The translations under genes and the position numbers were made by a program. DNA of 55,371 nt from Bacteroidales bacterium (GTDB lineage Bacteria; Bacteroidota; Bacteroidia; Bacteroidales; UBA932): positions 1 to 55,371 of the forward strand of contig JAILJO010000125.1 in assembly GCA_024694675.1 (NCBI GenBank). The letters are read 5' to 3'. Positions 17,597 to 25,288 of the stretch are shown here, piece after piece; within the stretch, counting starts at the first letter, position 1; the number at the start of each line of letters is the position of its first letter. The notes below the pieces were generated by a model. The model searched no databases, was not told the DNA's origin, and saw only the letters and a program-made list of their open reading frames with translations.

Positions 17597-18682
17597 ATGA
17601 AAAGAATCATCGCACTTTGGCTTCTTGCCCTGATACCAGTTATGGCGTCCTGGGCGCAGGAGTACCGTTACGTGGAAGCATCGGATCTTACGGTTACCGG
17701 GAAAGTGTTTCCGGATACGCCTAATCCATATCATCGCATAGATACGGCGCGTTTTCATGGATTCACCAAGGATGAGTTGAAACTTGTGCTGGAGAGTTCC
17801 GGCATAGCCATAGCTTTCAGGACCGATTCCCCGTCGATAAGGGTGCTTCCAAAGTATGTCAGACCATATTTCGGCGGAGGAACCACGGGCTTTGCCGGGC
17901 GCGGTTTCGACCTGTACATAAAGAAAGACGGCAAATGGCTGTGGGCCGCAGCCGGACTGCAGAATGACAATGCCCTGGATAAACCTGTGAACCTGATAAA
18001 GGACATGGATTCCAGCGTAAAGGAGTGCCTTCTGTATCTTCCTGTCCGCAGTGAAGTTTCATCGGTGAAAATCGGAGTGGAGGAAGGACGCATTCTGGAA
18101 CCTGTCGGACAGCCGTTTCGTCACCGTGTGGCCGTTTTCGGTTCCAGCTTTACCCATGGGGCATCTACCTCAAAAGCCGGAATGGCGTATCCGTCAATTC
18201 TCTCCAGGGAAACAGGTATCCAGTTCCTGAACCTTGGGGTTAGCGGCCGCTGCCGACTTCAGGATTACTTTGCCGCAGCTCTTGCCCAGGCGCCTGATGT
18301 AGATGCATTCCTTTTCGACACCTTTTCCAATCCCACACCCGAAGAGATTCGGGAGCGCCTGTTTCCTTTCATAGAGGCTATGCAGTCCGCCCATCCCGGG
18401 AAACCGCTCATTTTCCAGCAGACCATTTATCGGGAAAGGCGCAATTTCAACAAGCAGGCCGATTCATATGAGCGCGAGAGAATGGATGTGGCGGCGAAAC
18501 TGATGAAGGAGGCATGCAAAAAGTATAAAGACGTTTACTTTATCACTACAACCAACGCGACGTCCCCGGACCACTACACTTCCGTTGACGGTACGCATCC
18601 TGGAGATTATGGATACACCCTCTGGGCCCGCAGTATTCGTAAACCCGTACTCAGGATATTGAAAAAATACGGTATCAGATGA
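17597..18682 (+). CDS. Secreted SGNH/GDSL hydrolase with N-terminal GxDLY domain
   Basis: The 361-residue protein has a signal peptide (about 1-20, ending ASWAQ). Its N-terminal beta-sandwich carries the GFDLY signature of the GxDLY family (about residue 100), and the C-terminal domain is SGNH. The nucleophile block is GSSFTHG with Ser184, and the Asp331/His334 dyad sits in DGTHPGDYGY. An Asn/Gly pair in LGVSGRCR fits the oxyanion positions. The family deacylates carbohydrate or lipid esters in the periplasm or outside. It is coupled by an ATGA overlap to the GH3 gene, so the two act together. The acyl group and sugar are unknown. Confidence 0.88.
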   Translation: MKRIIALWLLALIPVMASWAQEYRYVEASDLTVTGKVFPDTPNPYHRIDTARFHGFTKDELKLVLESSGIAIAFRTDSPSIRVLPKYVRPYFGGGTTGFAGRGFDLYIKKDGKWLWAAAGLQNDNALDKPVNLIKDMDSSVKECLLYLPVRSEVSSVKIGVEEGRILEPVGQPFRHRVAVFGSSFTHGASTSKAGMAYPSILSRETGIQFLNLGVSGRCRLQDYFAAALAQAPDVDAFLFDTFSNPTPEEIRERLFPFIEAMQSAHPGKPLIFQQTIYRERRNFNKQADSYERERMDVAAKLMKEACKKYKDVYFITTTNATSPDHYTSVDGTHPGDYGYTLWARSIRKPVLRILKKYGIR

Positions 18683-20661
18683 GAAAAGCATATACTCTCT
18701 TTGCGCTTTCAATTCTTTGTTTTCACCTTTCGGCGCAGGTGATTACCCCGGAACATCAGAAGCGTGCGGCGGATCTTGTGGGCCGGATGACTCTTGAGGA
18801 GAAGATTTCACTGGTGTCGGGTTATAATGACGGATTCCATACGGCTCCGGTTCCTCGTCTTGGAATTCCGGAAGTAAGGATGGCGGACGGGCCTCAGGGC
18901 GTAAGGAACAATACCAAAAGCACTCTGTTCGCCTGCGGAGTGGCTGCAGCCGCCAGCTGGAATACGGAACTTGTACATCAGATGGGAGTCGCTCTCGGGC
19001 AGGATTCCCGTGCCCGCGGAGTCCATATCCTTCTTGGCCCAGGAGTAAATATCTGCCGAAGCCCGTTGTGCGGCCGCAATTTCGAATACTTCGGGGAGGA
19101 TCCTTTCCTGGCGTCGGAAACTGCGGTTGCATATATCGGCGGCGTGCAGTCTCAGGGTGTGATGGCTACGATAAAGCATTTTGCCCTGAACAATCAGGAA
19201 TATGACCGTCATCACGTCAACTCGGTTGCCGATGAACGTACGATGAACGAGATTTACTTTCCTGCCTTTCGCGCGGCGGTTGAGAGGGCTGGTGTGGGCT
19301 CGGTCATGACAAGTTACAATCTGGTGAACGGAGTACACAGTTCGGAAAACAAGTATCTTATTGTTGACAACCTGCGGGGAAAATGGAATTTCAAAGGCTT
19401 TACCATGAGCGACTGGACTTCCACCTATTCGCCCGTACTGCTTATGCAGGACGGGGTGGATCTGGAAATGCCCAGTGGCTTCTGTTTGAACATGGAAACG
19501 CTGGTGCCCCTTCTGGAGCGGGGAGTCGTGACGGAAGCTCAGCTTGACGGGAAGGTGCAGCGTATTTTACAAACCTATATCGCGTTCGGTTTCCTTGACC
19601 GTCCGCAGCTGGACAGCACAATTCCCGAAGACAATCCTTACTCAAGGGAAGTGGCGTACAAACTCGCCTGTGAAAGCATCGTACTTCTGAAAAACGACGG
19701 TATACTGCCTCTGAAGAAGCGGCAGAAGGTAAGCCTTTCCGGGCCTGCGGCGGATGTGGTCCCGTGTGGCGGTGGCAGCGGTTCCGTTGATCCCCTTTAT
19801 GCAGTTTCTCTCAAAGAAGGATTGCTGGACATAGGGTCCAAGATGGTGGAAGACGCACCTGTAGAAATAATAGCTGTCGGTTTTGACAAAACCACTGAAT
19901 ATGAGAATGCCGACAGGACTTTTGCCCTTCCCGACGGCCAGGAGTCCCTGGTGGACAAAGCCCTTGAAAGGGGACACAGGGTGGTGCTGGTAGTGAACGC
20001 AGGAGGTGCTGTTGACCTGAGCAGGCTGGAACCGAAGGTGAATGCCATCCTGTGGGCCTGGTATCCTGGTCAGGAGGGCGGAAAGGCACTTGCAGAAATC
20101 ATTTACGGGAAAGTATCCCCAAGCGGAAGGCTTCCTGTGACTTTCCCCAGGGCTGTTGAGGACAATCCCTCACAGCAGTTCTATTACCCTTCCAAGCCAT
20201 TTACCAAGCGCGGACACAGCGTCCGTCCATCGGTTTATGAGGAAGGCATATTTGTGGGTTATCGCGGATATGGTAAGGTTCAGCCCTTATATCCTTTTGG
20301 ATATGGTCTTGACTATACTGACTTTTCCTATGGCCCGGTCAGCGTTGTTCCTGCCGGGGACGGTTTTGACGTAAGCCTCGACGTAACCAATACAGGGAAA
20401 CGTGCCGGTACGGAGACAGTCCAGTTGTATGTCCACGAGTGTGAGCCGTCGGTTCCTCGTCCGGAACGTGAACTCAAGGCTTTTGCTAAAGTGCAGATCG
20501 GCAAAGGCATGACGGTGACGGTCCGTTTACACCTTCCGAGGGAAGCTTTTGCGTATTACGACACGGAATCCCATGGATGGAAGGTCAACCCGGGCAGATT
20601 CACCCTTGAGGCTGGTTCATCGTCCATGGATATACGCAGCAGAGCCGAAGTGAATCTTTAA
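18679..20661 (+). CDS. Glycoside hydrolase family 3 (beta-glycosidase)
   Basis: The 660-residue protein has a signal peptide (about 1-19, ending LSAQ). The GH3 N-terminal TIM-barrel carries RLGIPEVRMADGPQGVR, RGVHILLGPGVNICRSP, GRNFEYFGEDPFL and IKHFALNNQEYDR. The nucleophile Asp245 is in GFTMSDWT. The C-terminal alpha/beta domain (LACESIVLLKNDGILPL, WAWYPGQEGGKALAEI, SGRLPVTFP) and a fibronectin-III-like tail (VSLDVTNTGKRAGTETVQLY) follow. Such enzymes release single beta-linked sugars, most often glucose, from the non-reducing end in the periplasm. Length is normal for a GH3 without a PA14 insert. It is the only classical glycosidase of the locus. Confidence 0.94.
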   Translation: MRKAYTLFALSILCFHLSAQVITPEHQKRAADLVGRMTLEEKISLVSGYNDGFHTAPVPRLGIPEVRMADGPQGVRNNTKSTLFACGVAAAASWNTELVHQMGVALGQDSRARGVHILLGPGVNICRSPLCGRNFEYFGEDPFLASETAVAYIGGVQSQGVMATIKHFALNNQEYDRHHVNSVADERTMNEIYFPAFRAAVERAGVGSVMTSYNLVNGVHSSENKYLIVDNLRGKWNFKGFTMSDWTSTYSPVLLMQDGVDLEMPSGFCLNMETLVPLLERGVVTEAQLDGKVQRILQTYIAFGFLDRPQLDSTIPEDNPYSREVAYKLACESIVLLKNDGILPLKKRQKVSLSGPAADVVPCGGGSGSVDPLYAVSLKEGLLDIGSKMVEDAPVEIIAVGFDKTTEYENADRTFALPDGQESLVDKALERGHRVVLVVNAGGAVDLSRLEPKVNAILWAWYPGQEGGKALAEIIYGKVSPSGRLPVTFPRAVEDNPSQQFYYPSKPFTKRGHSVRPSVYEEGIFVGYRGYGKVQPLYPFGYGLDYTDFSYGPVSVVPAGDGFDVSLDVTNTGKRAGTETVQLYVHECEPSVPRPERELKAFAKVQIGKGMTVTVRLHLPREAFAYYDTESHGWKVNPGRFTLEAGSSSMDIRSRAEVNL

Positions 20662-20672
20662 CAGCGTAATTC

Positions 20673-21756
20673 ATGATGACATCCGAGGAGAAAAATATAC
20701 GCGGCTTCGCTGGCAGGTGTTTCTGTCGGCAACCGTGGGATACGGTATTTATTATGTCTGCCGGCTGAGCCTGAACGTGGTAAAAAAACCGCTGGTGGAT
20801 GCCGGTGCTCTCACCGAGACCGAACTGGGCATAGTAGGCTCGGCGCTGTTCATTACCTATGCAGTAGGCAAGTTTGTAAACGGATTCCTTGCAGACAGGG
20901 TGAACATACGCAGGTTCATGTCGATAGGTCTGCTCATTGCGGCTTTGGTGAATCTTCTTTTGGGGTTCAATCTGTCATCAGGGCTCTTTGTAGTCCTTTG
21001 GGCGGTGAACGGATGGGCGCAGTCAATGGGAGCCCCGTCCGGGGTGGTCGCCCAGTCACGATGGATTCCGGACAGGCAGAGGGGGCGGTTCTATGGGGTG
21101 TGGTCCGCAAGCCACAATATTGGCGAGGCCCTTACTTTCATTATCATTGCCGCCGTTGTCTCTGCTGCAGGATGGCAGTGGGGCTTCCGGGCTGCAGGTA
21201 TTCTGGGAATTGCAGGAGCTCTGATGCTTGCATTGCTGTTGCGTGATTCTCCGCAGAGCTGCGGGCTTCCCGCTCCGGATCGTGAAGAAAAAGCTGCGGG
21301 ATAGTGGGGACGGTTGTCTCCGGTTTTGTCTCCGACTGGTTCTTCAAAGGGAGCAGGAATGTCCCTTCCGTCATCTTCGGGCTTATGAACGTGCTAGGGG
21401 TGGGCCTCTTCCTATTCGGCCCATCAAGCCATTTCTGCATGATAGCTTCAATGGTGGTCTTCGGCCTTGCCATAGGAGCCCTTATCTGTTATCTTGGCGG
21501 TCTGATGGCGGTTGACATCGCATCCAAAAAGGCTTCGGGTGCGGCTCTTGGCGTGGTAGGAATAGCAAGTTACATAGGTGCCGCTGTTCAGGACTTCGTG
21601 AGCGGATTGACCATTGAGTCCGGCAAAACTGCAGGAGCGGCAGCGGATGCGGCCGTGTACGACTTTTCCGTAGTGTCGTGGTTCTGGTTCGGGGCTGCAA
21701 TACTGTCGGTGGTCTTCACCCTGATTGTCTGTACATTCACAGCAAAACGCCGCTGA
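20673..21756 (+). pseudogene. Broken organophosphate:phosphate antiporter-type MFS gene (UhpC/GlpT-like)
   Basis: Three frames must be joined to recover the protein. ATG at 20673 or 20676 starts MTSEEKNIR, then the frame changes near 20701-20704, where one missing base explains it. Frame two runs RLRWQVFLSATVGYGIYYVC to a stop at 21302-21304 and carries about six membrane helices. A third frame from about 21290 continues GIVGTVVSGFVSDWFFKGS and four more helices to 21756. Compared with the roughly 430-450 residues and 12 helices of the family, helices 7 and 8 (about 75-90 codons) are missing. The sequence resembles Bacteroides UhpC-type members, whose family exchanges sugar phosphates or glycerol phosphate for phosphate. 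Two independent lesions argue for a decayed gene, though assembly errors cannot be excluded. Confidence 0.8.
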
Positions 21757-21773
21757 TTCTTGCCATTTTTTAC

Positions 21774-21781
21774 TATCTTTG
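21774..21781 (+). promoter_or_regulatory. -7 box (TATCTTTG) of lgt
   Basis: TATCTTTG lies 4 bases before the lgt ATG. A TTG at 21760-21762 is too close to be a standard -33 element. If the box is used, the lgt message starts at or beside its AUG. Confidence 0.45.
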
Positions 21782-21785
21782 CGTC

Positions 21786-22667
21786 ATGGAATATTTGATA
21801 GTACATTGGAATATAGACCCGGCAATCCTGCATATCGGCGGGTTTGAACTCAGGTGGTACTCGCTGCTGTTCGTGAGCGGGTTCATTCTGGGATGGTTCA
21901 TAATGAAGCATTTCTTCCTTAAGGAAAAGATAGATACGGCCCTGCTGGATCCCATGCTGTACATGCTCCTTATCTGCACCATCGTGGGTGCACGTCTTGG
22001 GCATTGCATCTTCTACCAGCCGGACTATTACTTTGGCTCCTGGAAGGGCTTCTGGGAGATATTCATGCCATGGAAGGGCGGCCTGGCAAGCCACGGAGGC
22101 ACCATCGCCATCATCCTTGGCCTCATCTGGTACACAAGGAAATACGGCCCCAAGAACCACTTCGACATCATGTGGCTCATGGACCATCTTGTGATTCCAA
22201 TCTCCTTCGCCGCCTGTTTCATCCGCCTTGGCAACCTGTTCAACAGCGAAATCTACGGCAACCCCACAGACCTTCCCTGGGGCTTCGTCTTCGAGCGCAA
22301 CGGAGAAACCGTTCCCTGCCACCCCACCCAGCTGTATGAGGCCGGAACTTATCTTCTCCTTGGCCTTATCCTCTTTGCCCTTTACAAGTGGAAACTTCCC
22401 AAGATTTATAGGGGAACCTTCGTGGGAATATTCTTCATCGGATGCTTCGGCAGCCGCTTCCTGATCGAGTTTGTAAAGAACCCCCAGGTGGCTTTCGAGG
22501 AGAACATGACGCTCAATATGGGACAGCTTCTGTCCATCCCGTTCATCCTTCTTGGAATAGGCTTCCTGGTGTGGGCCTTCGTGAAGAAGAAACCCGCCAT
22601 GGCGGTTCATCCGGAGCCGGTTTCCAAAAAGAAAGAGGCAACACATTATGCAAAGCCGCTGAATTAG
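21786..22667 (+). CDS. lgt: Prolipoprotein diacylglyceryl transferase
   Basis: The 293-residue inner-membrane protein has about seven helices and the Lgt pattern: an early FELRWYSLLFVSG, then GGLASHGG (substrate-binding HGG), RLGNLFNSEIYG (the Lgt signature, GN-x-x-N-x-E-x-x-G) and HPTQLYE. It transfers diacylglycerol from phosphatidylglycerol to the lipobox cysteine of prolipoproteins. That modification is needed by the many lipoproteins encoded upstream, though the enzyme is general. The ATG at 21786 is preferred because the upstream in-frame extension lies inside the broken MFS gene. The last codons overlap the terminator hairpin. Confidence 0.96.
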   Translation: MEYLIVHWNIDPAILHIGGFELRWYSLLFVSGFILGWFIMKHFFLKEKIDTALLDPMLYMLLICTIVGARLGHCIFYQPDYYFGSWKGFWEIFMPWKGGLASHGGTIAIILGLIWYTRKYGPKNHFDIMWLMDHLVIPISFAACFIRLGNLFNSEIYGNPTDLPWGFVFERNGETVPCHPTQLYEAGTYLLLGLILFALYKWKLPKIYRGTFVGIFFIGCFGSRFLIEFVKNPQVAFEENMTLNMGQLLSIPFILLGIGFLVWAFVKKKPAMAVHPEPVSKKKEATHYAKPLN

Positions 22668-22678
22668 CGGCTTTTTTT
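22654..22678 (+). terminator. Intrinsic terminator of lgt, overlapping its stop codon
   Basis: AGCCGCT (22654-22660) pairs with AGCGGCT (22666-22672) and is followed by seven T residues. The left arm forms the last codons of lgt and the TAG stop lies at 22665-22667. It separates lgt from the efflux operon. Confidence 0.85.
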
Positions 22679-22737
22679 GTTTTTAACCACGTTGCGGGTG
22701 CAGTTTTTGCAGTGAACATGCCGCTTAATACTATAGT

Positions 22738-24258
22738 ATGATCAGAAAATCGTTGTTTGTGCTGCTGCTCCTCCTTCCGGTGGCGGCATCGGCACAATAT
22801 CAGGAGGCTCCGTCCCAGGCGGACAGTACGCTTGTCCTTACCCTGGATGACGCCCTCAGGATAGCCCTGTCGGAGAATATTGCCGTGAAGGTGGCAGACC
22901 TTGAGGTAACAAGGCAGGAGTATGCCCAGAAAGGCTCGTACTCATCTTTGTTCCCGCAGATCAATGCCTCGGGTTCATTTCAGCGCACCCTTAAGAAGCA
23001 GGTGATGTATATGGGCGGCGGTTCGTCGTCGGGGTCCGGAAGCGGTTCCGGCAGCGGCGGCGGAATGGCGTCCATGCTCTCCGGTGCCCTTGATCCAATC
23101 AATTACTATATCCAGGAGCTGATGAAGCAGCATCCCGGAGCAATCGCCCCATATACCCCTCCGGCAACGGACCCGGAGGAATCGTCCTCAAACGGCGGCG
23201 GCATCGAGGTGGGTAGAAACTACACCTGGAGCGCCGGCGTCAACGCCCAGCTGCCCATTGTGAACTTCCAGCTCTGGGAAAGCCTCGCAATATCCGGGGA
23301 CCAGGTGGAACTGGCCGTGGAGCAGGCACGTGAATCCCGCCTTGGCATGGTTGCATCCGTGAAGCAGGCCTATTATGCAGTGCTTCTTGCAAAGGCGGCG
23401 TATGACGTATACGACGCCGTGTATCAGAACGCCGTGGAGAACTACAAGCTCACGGAAATGAGGTATAACGCCCAGAAGGCTTCCGAACTGGATTTCACCC
23501 GCGCAAAGAGCTCCCTTGCCAGCGCCATCCCCAACCTTTTCAATGCGGACCACGCAATAGAGATTGCCCTGTGGCAGCTCAAGGCGGTGATCGGCCTGGA
23601 CCTGGACAAGGAAATAGACGTTGCAGGATTTCTTGACGATTACGCCCAGGAGATGTTCCGCGACATCACGGAAGGCGGAGAAGCCTCCCTGGAACACAAT
23701 TCCCAGATGATCCAGCTGCAGAAGCAGGCGGAAATGCTTTCGCGCCAGATCCGCATGCAGCAGTATGCATATATCCCCACGCTCAGCCTTGCGTTCGCCT
23801 ACAACTACAACGCAATGGCGGAAGACCTGGAATTCAAGAACTACAACTGGACGCCTTATTCCTATGTGGGCCTGTCGCTGAACATCCCCATCTTCTCTGG
23901 CTTCCAGCGCTATCATTCCATAAAGCAGACGCGCGTGCAGGCCAGGGAGCTGGAGCTCCAGAGGACCAACGCGGAAAGGCAGCTCAGGATTGCCATCCGC
24001 CAGAGCATCTCCTCCATGGATACGGCCATGAAGACGTACGATGCCGCAAAAGACGCCCTTGAGAGCGCGGAGAAAGCATTCGACATAGCCCTCAAGAGCT
24101 ACCAGGTGGGAAAGAGCACCCTCACGGACCTCAACAATACCGAGCTGGTGCTCACCCAGACACGCCTTCAGGTTTCACAGGCGGTCTACAGCTTCATCCT
24201 GGCCAAGGCCGGCCTGGAGCAGACTTTAGGTTACGATTATACGGAAGAAAAACAGTAA
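22738..24258 (+). CDS. TolC-family outer-membrane efflux protein
   Basis: The 506-residue protein has a signal peptide (about 1-20, ending AASAQ) and two OEP repeats with long coiled-coil helices: LTLDDALRIALSENIAV, YKLTEMRYNAQKASELD, then YSYVGLSLNIPIFSGFQR, and SYQVGKSTLTDLNNTEL near the end. It forms the trimeric outer-membrane duct for the RND pump encoded next. A Gly/Ser-only stretch at residues 93-109 and a Pro/Ser-rich segment to about 165 form an unusual insertion in the first half. It is the first gene of the efflux operon, 7 bases before the adaptor gene. Confidence 0.93.
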   Translation: MIRKSLFVLLLLLPVAASAQYQEAPSQADSTLVLTLDDALRIALSENIAVKVADLEVTRQEYAQKGSYSSLFPQINASGSFQRTLKKQVMYMGGGSSSGSGSGSGSGGGMASMLSGALDPINYYIQELMKQHPGAIAPYTPPATDPEESSSNGGGIEVGRNYTWSAGVNAQLPIVNFQLWESLAISGDQVELAVEQARESRLGMVASVKQAYYAVLLAKAAYDVYDAVYQNAVENYKLTEMRYNAQKASELDFTRAKSSLASAIPNLFNADHAIEIALWQLKAVIGLDLDKEIDVAGFLDDYAQEMFRDITEGGEASLEHNSQMIQLQKQAEMLSRQIRMQQYAYIPTLSLAFAYNYNAMAEDLEFKNYNWTPYSYVGLSLNIPIFSGFQRYHSIKQTRVQARELELQRTNAERQLRIAIRQSISSMDTAMKTYDAAKDALESAEKAFDIALKSYQVGKSTLTDLNNTELVLTQTRLQVSQAVYSFILAKAGLEQTLGYDYTEEKQ

Positions 24259-24265
24259 ATATCAT

Positions 24266-25288
24266 ATGAGAAGCAGGTTTATTGCAGTGCTGGCTTTGGC
24301 CGCAGCGGTGTCTTGTTCAGGTAACGGTGGCAAGAAGCAGGCGTCTTCAGTCCAGGGGTTAACTCCCGTTACGCCAAATGTGGAAGTGGCGGTCGCCCAG
24401 TCAAGGGACGTCCCCCAGGAGAGCGTCTATGCCTCTACTGTAGAAGCTTATGCCGTCAACAACATCATGCCCCAGACCGGCGGACGCATACGCAAAATCA
24501 ACGCGGAGGTAGGCGACTATGTCTCCAAAGGCCAGGTCCTGGCAGAGATGGACCGTCTCCAGATGGAGCAGCTGGAGCTTCAGATAAAGAACGATGAGGC
24601 GGAGTACGAGCGCCTAAAAACCCTCTATGCGCAGGGCGGCGTGGCGCAGAGCGACTTCGAAGCCGCAGAGCTTGGCTACAAGGTCCGTAAGTCCAACTAC
24701 CAGAACGTCAAGGAAAACACCATCCTGCGCAGCCCCATCACGGGGTATGTATCGGCCCGAAACTTCGACCAGGGAGACATGTTCTCCATGGCTGCGCCCA
24801 TATTCACGGTCCAGCAGGTGACCCCGGTGAAACTCCTCGTGGGCGTTTCCGAGAGCGAGTACACCAAGGTCAAGAAAGGCGATTCGGTATCCCTTACGGC
24901 AGATGCCATCCCCGGTCGCACCTTCAGCGGAAAGGTGGAACGCCTGTATCCCACCATTGATGCCACCACCCACACCTTCAAGGTAGAGGTGGTCGTGGCC
25001 AACACCGACAGGGTGCTGCGTCCCGGCATGTACGCCAGGGTCGTCATAAATTTCGGCAACCGCCGCAGCGTGATTGTCCCGGACATGGCCATTGTCAAGC
25101 AGGAGGGGACCGGAACCCGTTTCATATATGTGCTCAATGAGGATTCCACTGTGAGCTATCTCCCCATTACCCTTGGCCGCCACATGGGAACGGAGTATGA
25201 GGTGGTGGCTGGGCTGGAGCCCGGAAGCACCATAGTGGTAAAGGGCCAGAGCGCACTCAAGGACGGCATTAAAGTGAATGTGCTATGA
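24266..25288 (+). CDS. RND efflux periplasmic adaptor (membrane fusion lipoprotein)
   Basis: The 340-residue protein is anchored by a lipobox (AVSC). It has the split biotinyl-lipoyl-like domain (TGGRIRKINAEVGDYVSKGQ and LRSPITGYVSARNFDQGD), a short alpha-hairpin (about 85-135), and the beta-barrel and membrane-proximal domains (VGVSESEYTKVKKGD, LRPGMYARVVINF). It bridges the RND pump and the TolC duct. The stop codon overlaps the permease start in an ATGA, so translation is coupled. Confidence 0.94.
   Translation: MRSRFIAVLALAAAVSCSGNGGKKQASSVQGLTPVTPNVEVAVAQSRDVPQESVYASTVEAYAVNNIMPQTGGRIRKINAEVGDYVSKGQVLAEMDRLQMEQLELQIKNDEAEYERLKTLYAQGGVAQSDFEAAELGYKVRKSNYQNVKENTILRSPITGYVSARNFDQGDMFSMAAPIFTVQQVTPVKLLVGVSESEYTKVKKGDSVSLTADAIPGRTFSGKVERLYPTIDATTHTFKVEVVVANTDRVLRPGMYARVVINFGNRRSVIVPDMAIVKQEGTGTRFIYVLNEDSTVSYLPITLGRHMGTEYEVVAGLEPGSTIVVKGQSALKDGIKVNVL

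Noticed and set aside
21588..22646. 352-residue minus-strand frame across the MFS relic and lgt
   Set aside because: It covers a recognisable lgt on the plus strand and has no family features.
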